Below are positions 34,337-44,963 of a DNA stretch of 64,000 bases, piece by piece. The stretch is from Isoetes taiwanensis (taxonomy: Eukaryota; Streptophyta; Lycopodiopsida; Isoetales; Isoetaceae), in assembly GCA_021234155.1 (NCBI GenBank), contig JAJEKV010000216.1:496001-560000 (forward strand), read 5' to 3'. How positions within the stretch are numbered: the stretch's first letter is position 1; each line of letters starts with the position of its first letter. The notes below the pieces were generated by a model that was given only the letters and a program-made list of their open reading frames with translations, did no database searches and was not told where the DNA came from. A program made the translations under genes and the position numbers.

Positions 34337-34747
34337 TTATATATCCTTTGGTTGCCTGTATATCAAAACCCTCTGACTAGCTGCATGTAGATTGAGGATA
34401 GAGGCTATGTTTTTAGCAAATTTCATGGGCGACAGAGTTAACACATTGTTTTTAGCAATGTGGCAATAATGGAGAATACAAGAGCAGTGGTTACTTAACT
34501 GTCTTTTCAACTTAGATGATGCTGGAGAAATTATATTTTCGGAATCAAGATCAAATTTTATTTCATTAGCCTTAGCCCATTCCAAAACGGAACGCATTAC
34601 CATGCTTGACAATGCCTTTCTTGTTTCTTCTTGAGCTCGTACACCTGGACTTTCTGAAAAGTCCAAAGACATGTCTTTGCACGATCCAACTAACCGACCA
34701 TCTATATGTGCTGCTTCTTCAGGTGCATCATGCTGCTCCCCATCCAA
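34337..34747 (-). other. Unrecognised open frame of 136 codons
   Basis: The minus-strand frame starts MDGEQHDAPEEAAHIDGRLV and has a composition typical of a real protein: an acidic N-terminus, a helical middle (LSSMVMRSVLEWAKANEIKF) and a C-terminal part resembling a helical bundle. It lies about 60 bp downstream (in minus sense) of the RING relic at 34800-35012, so it could be a later exon of the same former gene, or unrelated. No family assignment is made. Confidence 0.4.
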
Positions 34748-34799
34748 GTATCTATAAAGTACATTATAACAAAAGTATCATTTGTTAACATACAAAGAA

Positions 34800-35012
34800 T
34801 GTGCTACCTTTGCGCGACGAAGACCCATTTTTTATCCTTTGAAGGAACAAAAAATCGGCCATTCGGATTTGGAGATACATCGAAATGTGTCTTGTGAATT
34901 AATTTTGGGATCTTAATCTCAAGCAATTGTTCCACCACATATCTACAGATGGGACATGTAGTTGGTTTGAAACCTCAAGATTTTGGCACATTCATCACAC
35001 ATGCATCTTAAA
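34800..35012 (-). pseudogene. LUL/MGRN1-type RING E3 ligase fragment, copy 1
   Basis: The minus strand reads MCDECAKILRFQTN and, one base out of frame, CPICRYVVEQLLEIKIPK. This is the C-terminal half of the RING of plant LUL (LOG2-like) ubiquitin ligases, whose family signature is [27 protein letters not shown]. Between FQTN and CPIC there are four bases instead of one codon, so the frame is broken. The frame then continues with LIHKTHFDVSPNPNGRFFVP up to a possible exon end. The family acts in ubiquitination at membranes. A duplicate lies at 35605-35770. Confidence 0.8.
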
Positions 35013-35270
35013 GAAGATATACGCTTAAGAATCCGAGAGTGTCTTTTAAAAATTAAAATGTCCAAAAGAATCTAAATCTTACCATATTTTTGCATGGCAA
35101 TCTTGTAGCATCCTTGTGTCTCGATAGACATATGATCCACTCCTATCCACATAATTACTTCATTGCCACATTATATTTATTCTTGATGTCGTTTTGCCTT
35201 TCTCATATCATCGATCATAACACGATCATGCCATTATCATAATTTTGTACACACAAAGCAGTACACATTA
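34855..35270. repeat. Segmental duplication, copy 1
   Basis: This contiguous stretch corresponds to 35590-35797 plus 36826-37020 in the second copy (about 80-85% identity by eye). It contains the LUL-type RING fragment and an adjoining part with no recognised coding function. Confidence 0.8.
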
Positions 35271-35589
35271 AAGATACGCGAGTCCAGGAATTCATCATGC
35301 CTATTGAAAATAACATTTTCATTCCTGTGGTACCACAAACCCTTCATGAATATATAATTCGCGATAAATGTTTAACAATCCCCACTTTGGGATAGACTAC
35401 ACAAAAATAGGGGTGTAATAAAATTTATCACTTTAGAATAAACAATAGTAACCTTATCCTATCTTATAGGGGCCCCCGCTTTTATTTGAGATAAGGGACA
35501 AGTATTTGTTCCAATACATAAAGAAATTAAACATCTTACGGACTATGGTACAATGGACCCCTGTTTCAAGCCATTCTCCTTTAGCATCC

Positions 35590-35797
35590 GTAATGAATTT
35601 GGAGCTACCCCGGTTGTGTCTTGTGAATCGGTTTTGGGACCTTAATCTCAAGCAATTGTTCAAAGACATATCTGCAGATGGGGACAGGTTGGTTTGAAAC
35701 CTCAAGACTTTGGCACATTCTTTTTGCGCATATGTTTATAAAGAAGATATACACTAAGAATCTGACAAAGATCTTTTTAAAAAATGAAAATGTCAAA
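35590..35797. repeat. Segmental duplication, copy 2, left part
   Basis: It matches 34870-35074 (tcttgtgaatcggttttggg, cttaatctcaagcaattgtt, gtttgaaacctcaagacttt). Similarity stops exactly where the inserted element at 35798 begins and resumes at 36826. Confidence 0.8.
35605..35770 (-). pseudogene. LUL/MGRN1-type RING E3 ligase fragment, copy 2
   Basis: The minus strand reads [12 protein letters not shown], then CPICR in another frame (an extra C in TGTCCCC), then YVFEQLLEIKVPKPIHKTQ. It parallels copy 1 but has its own, different frameshift, so the copies decayed independently. The upstream zinc-binding residues are cut off by the insertion or lost. Confidence 0.75.
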
Positions 35798-36825
35798 GAA
35801 TCGATCGATCCAGGACATCGGATCGCCATTCTAGAATGGGACGAGCATGCATGTCATGCATGCATCGCGGCGATGCATGCCCGTTTTGGTTAAGAACCCC
35901 GCTATTTGGTGGCGTTTACGCATCCACGTCTCTCATCGGCGCTTCCTCTTCGCTCGCCAGCAGTATACCTTATTCTCTTTGAATTGTTTCGAGGCGGGGG
36001 GGGCTTCTTCACCGGTTTATCAATTGGCATTATCTTTCATGTTATCCTTCACCGGCCTTTGGCCTCGCCCCGTGACCTTCGACCCCTCGATCCTAGTTTG
36101 TAAGGAAGTTCTGCTGGGCGGTAGTGGTGGTTTTGTTGGTTTCTTCAGCCGAGTCCCATTCTAGAATCGTGATCGATCCAAGACATCGGATCGCCATTCT
36201 AGAATGGGGCCGAGCATGCATGTCATGCATGCATGCGCGCGGGCGCATGCGTTTTGGTTGGGAGTTAAGCTATTTGGAGCGTTTACGCATCCGCGTCTCG
36301 CTACGCTTCCTCTTCGCCGCCAGCATTACCTTATTCTCTTTGAATCCACCCTCCCCCCTTCTTTGTTTATGATATTTTGTACAAGTTACATTTTATCATG
36401 TTTTCCACCACTGGGTGATGCTATTCTCTGGTATGTTTTTCGTTTGTTGTGTTGGTGATGTGCAGTACAGTTGGCCCGGCGGCAGATCCAATGTTTTGAC
36501 TTCTCCATGCGGGGTTTTGGGGGCGATTCTATGCCTTTACGCTTGTCTAAGCCCCTTGTCAAGGCTTATCACTAGGGTTTTTGCTCAAAACCCGAAGTAT
36601 GGGTTTTTTAATCCTTGATAAGCTTTCGGCAGTACATCAACCACTCATCTATTAGCATTGTATTTGTTTTGGGGTCCAAATGATATAATTGGATTTTCCC
36701 TTTATTTTTCGTGGGTAGTTCGCATGTGTGCGCTACCCAATCTTTCCACCATTGTAGAAAATGATTTGAGATGAATGAGAAGCCTATCTATCTAAGCGGT
36801 TTGTTGGTTTCTTTACAGTCCCATT
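35798..36825. mobile_element. Inserted element pair with palindromic ATTCTAGAAT ends
   Basis: Comparison of the two duplicated copies shows about 1028 bp inserted here. The insertion holds two units. Unit 1 (35798-36166) begins gatcgatccaggacatcgga with tcgccattctagaatgggac and ends gagtcccattctagaatcgt. Unit 2 (36170-36825) begins and ends the same way, with a different interior. Both units share about 175 bp at the start and about 35 bp at the end. The ends form CCCATTCTAGAATGGG palindromes, acting as terminal inverted repeats. This looks like two related non-autonomous DNA elements side by side. Confidence 0.65.
36462..36618 (+). other. Possible captured exon inside the inserted element
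   Basis: After a possible splice acceptor (gatgtgcag) the frame reads YSWPGGRSNVLTSPCGVLGA and runs to NPKYGFFNP and a stop at 36616-36618. The stretch is hydrophobic and ends cleanly, unlike the flanks. No protein family is recognised, so capture of host coding sequence is only an inference. Confidence 0.3.
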
Positions 36826-37020
36826 CTAGAATTTAAATCTTACCATATGTCCGCATGGCAATACCAGTAGTATCCTTAGCTCGTAGACATACCGATGAAC
36901 TCATGTCCACATAATTTTACTTCATTGCCATATTATATTTACTCTTGATGTCATTCTTGCCTTTCTCATATCATTAGATCATAACATGATCATCCCATTA
37001 TCATAATTCTTGTACACACC
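36826..37020. repeat. Segmental duplication, copy 2, right part
   Basis: It matches 35075-35270 (taaatcttaccatat, then gcatggcaat, cttcattgccayattatatt and cctttctcatatcat). It is the continuation of copy 2 after the inserted element. Confidence 0.8.
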
Positions 37021-37309
37021 TGCAGATGAAATTATACATGAGTCAGGGCATAACCTTGTTTAACTTAACACCACCATATTGCATTTGGCTAGAGATGTTC
37101 CATGACTCTTCAATAACCGACATTGTTACGAATAACCTCAAAGAACAACGGATCTTTGATATATACCGTAAAAAATACAATAAACGCAAAATTAGCTAGA
37201 TATGAGTTTAGCTTTTCCTCTAGAATCTACCCCGTGCCTAATAGAAATGCTGGTTTGGGTAGAAATTTTAATACTATAAAATAAACCCATTGTTTGAAGG
37301 GATCCTTAG

Positions 37310-37387
37310 TGAGTAAATAGATGTCAATGCCAATCCAATGATGCCCATTTTTCGTAAGTGTTTCTCCGCGAAGCCCTGATCCACAAC
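37310..37387 (-). pseudogene. BUD23/RID2 rRNA methyltransferase exon fragment
   Basis: After a splice-acceptor-like CTGCAG (37393-37388) the minus strand reads CGSGLRGETLTKNGHHWIGI and D. The BUD23 family (18S rRNA guanine-N7 methyltransferase, RID2 in Arabidopsis) has the SAM-binding motif I GCGSGLSGE.L...GH.W.G.DIS here. The exon end lacks a GT donor at the expected place and no neighbouring exons are seen. It is therefore a single-exon relic; the intact protein works in nucleolar ribosome assembly. Confidence 0.65.
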
Positions 37388-37678
37388 CTGCAGAATACAA
37401 CCCAGCTTGTACTACAATAGCCTGTTGGCCCTCTAGCTTCTGCAGGACCTCCACCTTCTGCTTTATGTCCTCAAGGTTGCTTCCGCCATTGCTATGGATG
37501 GGCATGGATTTACAAGCGAGTTGAAGGCCGTCGGAGGTACATACATATTTAGAATAGCATTATTGACAATATAATATTTGTTTTAGACACATGGTTCAAA
37601 ATATTTGCATGCAACCACTTACCATTTACCATGGACATTTGATCTGCACATGCATCAAGAATGCTAATGAAGATTAGA

Positions 37679-38426
37679 CTATCTAGTTTCAGGTTCGAGC
37701 ATCATACCTTGAAAAAGTTGGAGCGTTTTAGCAATGCGTCCTTGACGAGTAAAGCCTACAATAATCGCATTCCAAATGGAGATGTCCCATTGTGGCATTG
37801 TGTCGAATGCTTTAGAAGCTTCCTCGATGTACCCATTTTGAGCATAATCAGCTAGCATAATGTTCCATGAGATCAAATTCCTCTGGGGCATTTTTTGACA
37901 TGAATTAAAAGCCTTTGCAAAGTGTTGGCATTCAAGATGACCTGCAATTAAAGAATTCCAGGAAGTGATGTCCTTTGTGGCATTATATCAAAGAAGGCAA
38001 TGACCTCTTTTAGGTGCCCTCGCCTAAGCATAACTTGATAATAAAGCATTCCATGACCTGAAACGATAGCAGTCCATGAGACAATATCTCGGCTGGGCAT
38101 TTGACAAAAGAGTTCAACAGTCCTAGGTGCTGAGCATATGCTGAGATCAAGGCATTCCATGAAGCTACATTTCGAAAAGGTGTCTTGTTGAATAAATCCA
38201 TTGCCTACCCAAAGTGACCATGCTGAGCATAACCATTAATCATGGTATTCCAAGAGACTGCATTTCTTTGAAGCATTTTTCTAAAAATGTCAAGAGCTTC
38301 CTTCAACTTCCTGTTGTTGGACATGGCGGATATCAATGCATTCCATGCAACCGCATCTAATTGTGGAATTTGAATAAAAGCAGTTAAAAGCCTGTTTCTA
38401 GCCGACCTTGTGGTAGCTGATAGCAA
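37679..38426 (-). pseudogene. PPR protein pseudogene (PLS-type repeats)
   Basis: Five or more PPR motifs can be read on the minus strand in shifting frames: LDAVAWNALISAMSNNRKLK, RNAVSWNTMINGYAQHGHFG, RNVASWNALISAYAQ, RDIVSWTAIVSGHG, RNLISWNIMLADYAQNGYIE and ISIWNAIIVGFTRQGRIAKT. These are typical 31-36-residue P/L/S repeats of plant organelle RNA-binding PPR proteins (..SWN.MI..Y...G...). At least three frameshifts and no initiator or E/DYW end show it is dead. Confidence 0.88.
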
Positions 38427-38649
38427 ACTTTTATAGGGAATACAATGGAATGATTCCTCAAGGTGGTCGATTATATTGCTCTCATGGCAAGAAGATTGGT
38501 TACATATTCTTTAAAGATGAGTTCTACTATCAGAATTTGCCGGATGAATACAGAATGAAGAATTAAGATTGTGATACATGTCCTGCACTACAGGTGGAAT
38601 GCGTGAGGAAAAAACAAGTTAGAAACTATTGCAGTTAAAACTTTCACTT

Positions 38650-38832
38650 CAGAAGGAAACTTATTAGAACTTCTAATGCTAATAGTCTAGAATGCAAGAA
38701 CAGAGTAAGCAGACTAAGAAAAGCTCTATGGAGGCACAAGGTAAACTCTAGATTCAAGGTAAACTCTAGATTGAATGCCCTGCAAAAACATTTAGAAGAT
38801 GCCAGGCAGATTCTTGTGCATGCATGTGAAGT
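38650..38832 (+). other. Exon-like helical stretch, unrecognised
   Basis: The plus-strand frame reads NSLECKNRVSRLRKALWRHK, then NALQKHLEDARQILVHACEV, and is followed by a GTACGT donor-like site. An 18-bp duplication (gtaaactctagattcaag and its near copy) lies inside. It looks like a coiled-coil exon, but no family was identified. The downstream frame at 39178-39447 could be a following exon. Confidence 0.35.
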
Positions 38833-39177
38833 ACGTTTGTTTCTGGGGCCTTCTACTTTTTGCTGCTTGAGGTGATGCATGAGGGACAGTGATGAGGTAT
38901 TTTTAGTTAAGCAGCCTTGATCCAGTTAAGTTCATGGTAGATAAACTTTCATACGTTTTAATATGTTTTTAGAATGTTTTTTCTCTGATAGTGTGTGCAG
39001 ATTAAGTAACATACATGTAGATCTGCCAATTTAACTCCAACAATAACTCACAAGTGCTAAATTCTGGGTGCTTTAGGTGGCTGATGTTGCATACGCTAAT
39101 TCTACATGATCTATATTTTGGTATCGTCAGGCATAATTCCATACATATTGACATGACTTCTTTACTTTTTGAATTAG

Positions 39178-39447
39178 GTGTATGAAGCAGACGTGCATGG
39201 CAATTTGGAAGTATGTCTTAAACTTGATGAGATGGAATTGACAAGTAAACATAAGTTTGAGAGAGTGTCATTGGTTTTAATGAATTATGCTCTTTCGTCG
39301 CATTATTATTTTGAAAAAGGGCAAGTTAAGAAATCGAAAAGAGATCCTTGTTGGTTTTACGTGCGGTCAAGGAAAGAGCATACATGGTGGCTTGGGATGT
39401 TTCAAGTGAAAAAAAGAGAATTACAAGGTATTAAAATGGGTGTTTGA
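39178..39447 (+). other. Exon-like open frame, unrecognised
   Basis: Following an acceptor-like ttgaattag, the frame reads VYEADVHGNLEVCLKLDEME and FERVSLVLMNYALSSHYYFE and stays open to 39447. Composition is protein-like. Together with 38650-38832 and possibly 39830-40102 it may be a decayed plus-strand gene. No function is assigned. Confidence 0.35.
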
Positions 39448-39829
39448 CCAAAACAGAGTTGCCTAGACTTATTGGATTATTCAAGCGGAGAGGTACTAAA
39501 GGTAGATGGCCATGGTTCTTTTAAAGTTAAGTTTCACTTGGCATCGTGACCTCAAAACCGAGAAGGCAATGTATAATGTGAAGTCAACAGGGCGCAAACT
39601 TCAAAAATTGCATTTCTTGCATGTATCCCTTGAAGGAAAAGACAAAAAGCAAGAGCACCTTGTCATGTAATCGGGGCGTGCCAACGAATAGAGATAAGAA
39701 GGATAAAACATGGGATGCAATTTTGCCAATTCCTCTTAACAGAGTGCATTTTCAAGACACTTCATGCAATGGTTAGGATAGTAGAAAAAATGGTTCAACA
39801 TAGTTGTTGCTTTGTTTGGAACATAAAAG

Positions 39830-40102
39830 ATGAAGAGGAAAGAAAAGAAGGGATATCAAGAGTGGAAAAAGTGTTGTCGAGGTCTGGGTTGCATGGTGGT
39901 TGCGTGGACGCTTGAGAAGGATTTGAAGAAATCGGATAAAAGCTCGGTGCTCTTGAAGGTCTCCTTGGGTGGTGACAAGGCCGGACACTTCCCGAAAAAC
40001 ATGGATTCTAAGTTAAAAGGAGTCTTTGAGTTTGGAAAGAAACTTGTCCAAGCTGAGAAAGATAGAACTAACGGGGGCAATGTCTATCGTAAAGGAAATT
40101 AG
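39830..40102 (+). other. Exon-like open frame, unrecognised
   Basis: The frame has VAWTLEKDLKKSDKSSVLLK and SLGGDKAGHFPKNMDSKLKG with VFEFGKKLVQAEKDR. It is Lys-rich and protein-like, but has no recognised motif. A frameshifted companion stretch at 39525-39670 (FHLASDLKTEK, LQKLHFLHVSLEGKDKK) suggests a broken gene. Confidence 0.33.
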
Positions 40103-41500
40103 ATGCTTGGAATGCATTTTCTCGAGCTTAATGTTTTCTTTGCAGGCCCATTCCTTGAGACCGCAGGATGCCATCAGATTCAAAGATACATCCACAAAAT
40201 TTACATCCGCTATATATAGCTTGGGGAGAAACCGGTTACACATTATGTCCACATATTACATGCACATGGACCTTGGTTTGCAAAAATATATTTTAAGCCT
40301 TGGCAAAGATGGAATACGCAAGGTATGGAGAAGTCGCATAAACAGGCCAAGATGGCCTTTCATAGAGCAAACCCGGAGGGTGGAAGTACACCAATGTCCG
40401 TGCCATTGTATCAATTAAGTCACTTTGGTTTTATAGAAGAATTGGGTTGCTAGACATGAAAGAAATACTAGGCGAAGGGCAATCCCAAAGGTAGATAATG
40501 CTTTAGTGGAACTATCAAGAAAAAGAAGAGGGAAGCATGGATGAAATCTACAACAAATGCAACACAACGAGCTTGAGAGAAAGTAGAAGACATATTGGAA
40601 GTACTTGGAAATAGCTTTTCGGCCATAGATGTTGCTAAGATCTTTTGCTTACATGCTAAGATGTGGGAGACTATTGCTTGGGCTGGTGCTAGAGGTGTAT
40701 TGCTTATGTATAGATATACATGCAAGACAGATAGATGCAATTACATTTATTAGTGATTCAAAAGCATGTACCTATATTTAAATTTTCTTCCCTTTTTTAG
40801 TTTTTCACAAGACTCGTAGTGTGTAAGATGGCAAGGGTATTAATACATGCTAAGTTTACTAGTGCAGAGATCTTCATTTGAACAAGGAGAAGGCAATTAT
40901 GCTCTGTTCATATTTTATTTGCTCAAGGCGTGATAGCAAGCGGAGAAGCATAGAGCTGATGTGGGGCTTTGTATATCCCGCTTGTAACCTGTAAACCTGC
41001 ATTCAATCGATTATCGGTCTTATTTGGGCTGAAACATAATTATGCATAAAGTTGAATTGAGAGTGCAACGAGACTATTTTTTTTTATTTGGGTTATGATT
41101 TAGCTTATGTATGTGTTCAAAATAGCTTTGGTCCATTCATGGAGGCTGTTTGCTAGACTGGTTTGTTTGCCTAGGTTAGCTTTGTTGCTTTGCCTAACCG
41201 ATGATCTTAGTTTTTCGTTTGTTGTTTGGCGGGAAGGAGAGGCAAATCATTCAAAGAATTACATATAACCTTGTACCTGCACATTGCATCCTAAGCCGTT
41301 TAATTGCCCATGCAAACCTTTGAAATTGTCATCGTACCAAATTTTGCATGTTGCCATAAACGTCCTATATATGTTGTTTCATGGAGGTATATTGCTGGGA
41401 GCATTTGGCAGCAAAGACGCTACTCTTCACTCAGGGTATATAACATGCAGGTACGAGGTTATGGAGCTGCGAATTAAATCATCACACATCTTGGGAAAGC

Positions 41501-41984
41501 AAAGCTGGCAGTGCAGTGTTTTGATTCTCTGCAGAGTAGTGGTATGAGGCCAGATGACTTTACTTTTACTAGTCTTTTTGATGCTTGCAACCATGTAGGC
41601 CTTGTAGAAGGAGGCCACGAATATTTTACATTGATGACAAGTTCGTCTGAGAAAGCTGGCAAATTGTTGAAAAGAACAAGATCATTCCATAGCTGCAACT
41701 ACTGTTGGATTTTTCATAACAGTTCTTGTAGGATTTACAAGATGTCTTAGTCTTCAAGCTACTCACGGTAACCTGCAAATATCATTTTCACCTTACTATT
41801 GTGTTACATAGGAAGGAGTTCTGTCTAACGTTGCAGTTTATACAAGAAAAGGAAAATTGACTCGTCGTTTTTCAGAAGGAGGCCTTTGATGTCCTAGAAG
41901 CATTGTCTCTACTAGAGCATGTGTTTGAGCTTTTGTAAAATCCCAATCCAGGGTCCATGCTGGATATGCACAGCTCGGGGATGA
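41501..41984 (+). pseudogene. PPR fragment, tandem copy 1
   Basis: The plus strand reads QCFDSLQSSGMRPDDFTFTS with DACNHVGLVEGGHEYFTLMT, the end of a PPR array (typical M...G..PD..TF..L..AC.H.GLV..G...F). After that the sequence is non-coding until the next unit. The unit repeats at 41985 and 42458. Confidence 0.85.
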
Positions 41985-42457
41985 AAAGCTGGCAGTGCAG
42001 TGTTTTGATTCTCTGCCCAGTAGTGGTATGAGGCCAGATGACTTTCATGGTCTTCGTGATGCCTGCAACTATGTAGGCCTTGTAGAAGAGGCTATCAATA
42101 TTTAACATTGATGACAAGTTCATCTGAGAAAGCTGGAACACATTTCGTAGATGTAAATATCTGCAAGTACTGTTGGATTTTACATAACAGTTCTTGTAGG
42201 ATTTACAAGATGTCTTAGTCTTTAAGCTACTCATGGTAATATACAAATATCATTTTAGCCTGGCTATTGTGTCACATTGGGAGGAGTTCTGTCTCATGTT
42301 GCAGTTTTATACAAGAAAAGGAAAATTGACTCACAGTTTTTCAGGAAGAGGCCTTTGATGTCCTAGAAGTATTGCCTTTACTAGAGCATGTGTGGGGGCT
42401 TTTGTAAAATCCCAATCCAGGGTCCATGATTTCTGGATATGCACAGCTTGGGGATGC
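41985..42457 (+). pseudogene. PPR fragment, tandem copy 2
   Basis: It has the same content as copy 1, offset by 484 bp, with deletions inside the coding part (ctttcatggtcttcgtgatg replaces a longer stretch), so the frame is broken. The non-coding remainder, including ctagaagcattgtctctact upstream, is also shared. Confidence 0.85.
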
Positions 42458-42730
42458 AAAGCTGGCACAGTGTTTTGTTTCTTTGCACAGTAGTGGTACG
42501 AGGCCAGATGACTTTACTTCTACTAGTCTTCTTGATGCCTGCAACCATGTAGGCCTTGTAGAAAAAGGCCATGAGTATTTTGCATTGGTGACAAGTTCAT
42601 CTGAGAAAGCTGGAACGTTGTTGAAAAGAGCAACAAGATCATTCCATAGAGCGAAATATCCGCAACTCATTTGTTGGATTTATTGCATTATTGTTCCCGT
42701 TCCTTCTAGCATTTTCATGGGATGATGCAA
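42458..42730 (+). pseudogene. PPR fragment, tandem copy 3 (partial)
   Basis: Offset 473 bp from copy 2. The frame from 42426 reads MISGYAQLGDAKLAQCFVSL and SSGTRPDDFTSTSLLDACNH, close to an intact PPR module. The unit is truncated after about 42730. Confidence 0.85.
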
Positions 42731-43112
42731 ATGGTCATTGTTCTACAGGAAAGAATGCGAAGGTTCTTCTACTGAAGATCATGTGATCATGTGATGAGGC
42801 AATAGATCAGGGTCTGGCCATAGGTGTTGCTAAGATGCAAAGTGCCCTTGCCATTGTAAGTTGATCACCTGCAGGCCTTAACATTCTGCAGTTACATGCA
42901 TTCCCATCCCGTGTGTATACCGGATACAAGCGTGTAATCCAAGATGCCAACTTGCCCGCCAAGTCATTAGTATTACCTAGTTTGCTATTCTTTCAAGATT
43001 CTAATTTTGCAATGCACAAGAAATTACGGCCGATAGAGCGGACCTAGATGACTTGTTAGCTATGGAGTTTAAGATAGGGGTAGCTTGTGGAGGTCTGAAA
43101 TGATGGTGAAAA

Positions 43113-43224
43113 AATGTAACGTTTTTGCTTGAAAAACTTAACCAGGGAAAAGAGGAAGGTCTTGTCATTCTTCCTTCCCTACAAAGTGGTCCGACTCGAG
43201 TGAGTCTTATCACGCCACCTAGGG
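43113..43224 (+). pseudogene. Exon split by a solo LTR, left part
   Basis: The plus-strand frame reads FLLEKLNQGKEEGLVILPSL and QSGPTRVSLITPPR up to the target site. It continues in the same frame after the LTR at 44817 (VAKRSA, then a TAA, then ENLADDSVSMIGCTPGETSV to a stop at about 44960). No family is recognised. Loss of the exon by insertion implies a pseudogene. Confidence 0.5.
43220..43224. repeat. Target-site duplication TAGGG (left)
   Basis: Five bases TAGGG directly precede TGTGACG; the same five bases follow CGTCACA at 44812-44816. A five-base duplication is normal for LTR-retrotransposon integrases. Confidence 0.8.
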
Positions 43225-44811
43225 TGTGACGTTCCACATTTTTACGCCTATTTAAGTATAAATACATGACACGTCACTATGGATAATTAATGGCACATTA
43301 ATTATTCATAAGCTAAGGTTAGCTATGTTAATAATTAAATTATAAAGGTGGAAACCTAACCCAAAACCCTAATTCGAATTTAGGGCTTATCCTAATATTA
43401 AAAAGGGCTAAAATACCAAATTAGTTAATTAGTGACATGCCACTTGGCCCAAATCGATTGGGCAAGGCGGGGTTTCCATTTTGGACACCCAAATTAAGGC
43501 TTTGGGGCCCCAATTCGAATTAGGAGCGGTTGGGGATGGAGGAGGAGGAGGGAGCAGCGGGCACCCTTGAAAGAATCGAGATGGAGCCATCCCAAGCCCG
43601 ATTCGGCCTGTTAGCCTATAGCTTAGCCGTGTTATCTGAGAGGGTAGCGCCCCTATTGGGCACTTGTTGTGTGTATTTCTTCTGTTTCTCTGTGTTCTCT
43701 ATGTTTACTGAGGGAACTAACCCTTGATTGCAAAGGTGAGTTCTCCTTATCTCCCGATTCTCAGACTTGCTCTTAAATGATGGATTGATAGTTCTTTGCT
43801 TGCATAGTATTACTCTTGAAATGGGGGAATTACGGGGGTAGAGACCTCTGAGCCCATGTATTGTAGTATGCTCCTAGATAGAGCCCTGTATTATTCCCAT
43901 TAGTTGCGGCCTGTGCACAAGAGACCACCGAGTCGTGGATGCTATGGAATTGCTTAGCACCGGATAAGGGACCAGTGGTGAAGTGGGGGTGGGGTCTTGC
44001 ACGAACATAAAAGGCTCCCGAGACTCCTACAGTGGGATAGGCCCGATAGCCGGGCCACGAGAGGGCGGGGGTATGGGTCCGACACTCCCGGGTGCGCAGG
44101 TGTGACCGTATGGGGCACCCCGTGCTTTGAGTAGATTTAGGGTGAGTAAGTCGGGCACGGATGCGGGTCGCTGATGCTGCACGTGATTCTCTAGCTCACC
44201 CATGGAACCACTGCGGATCCCCGAAGGGGACACTTCCCCGACCCTCATCTGGACGAGGCTTCATGAACCCCGAGTAGGCTCAAGGGTGATACCTTGAGTC
44301 TCAAGGTGTCCGGAAGGCTATAGTGACGCCATAGCATGATTGGACTCATCCGCAAAGTGTGCACAGAGGGGCGGATGGAGGGACAACTTAGCCGATGTTC
44401 TATGCCGCCCAACGCCATGCAAGATTCGGTCCGGCTGATCTCTTGAGGCCTAGCCCCGTCGATCCTCACCGAGTCTCGAGCGGGGTAGAACCATGGGTTT
44501 GGGGTGTTTTCCTTAGGATTACATGCATATTCTTTGCCGTTAGTACTTGATGGATGTGCCACCCTTCGTGGTGGTTATTTATATATGATTTATGCCGTGT
44601 GCTAACATGTATTCGCCCGCCGACATAGGAGCCCCATTGAAGGCGTGGGCGAATGACCCCTCAGTGTCCTTCACTCGGGCATCTTGCCATAGATGGCCCG
44701 AAAGTTAGACCGGAGGGCCCCTTTCGCGGGCGAAGTTGGTCGCCATGGGAGGAGAAAGTCCCCGTATGTATACGTCCCGAGGGTCGTGATATGTATTCGG
44801 GGGGCGTCACA
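43225..44811 (+). mobile_element. Solo LTR, 1587 bp
   Basis: It begins TGTGACG and ends CGTCACA, a perfect 7-bp inverted repeat of the type seen in plant Ty3/gypsy LTRs, and is flanked by TAGGG on both sides. It is clearly richer in G+C than its AT-rich surroundings. No gag-pol, primer-binding site or second LTR is present, so recombination between two LTRs probably removed the internal part. Orientation cannot be fixed from the ends; a TATA-like tataaatac lies at about 43257. Frames inside (for example 43530-43727) are not supported. Confidence 0.85.
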
Positions 44812-44963
44812 TAGGGTGGCTAAGCGTAGTGCGTAATCTAGTTGCAAAATTGTTGAAAATCTTGCTGATGATTCTGTTAGCATGATTGGATGTACTCCTG
44901 GGGAGACTTCTGTCTCAAAGGCTGAAAAACCAGGAAGTTTTTCAAAGCAAGTGAAGTGATGCA
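44812..44963 (+). pseudogene. Exon split by a solo LTR, right part
   Basis: This continues the frame of 43113-43224: after TAGGG it reads VAKRSA, a stop, then SSCKIVENLADDSVSMIGCT with PGETSVSKAEKPGSFSKQVK and a stop. Ser/Lys-rich, no recognised domain. The internal TAA shows further decay. Confidence 0.45.

Noticed and set aside
34337-34747. RhoGAP domain
   Set aside because: The stretch NVLTLSPMKFAKNIAS faintly recalls a RhoGAP helix (MT..NLA..F.PN), but the diagnostic Arg finger and PN are absent, so the frame is left unassigned.
43530-43727. A 65-codon frame as a gene
   Set aside because: It lies wholly inside the solo LTR and has no supporting motif or family.
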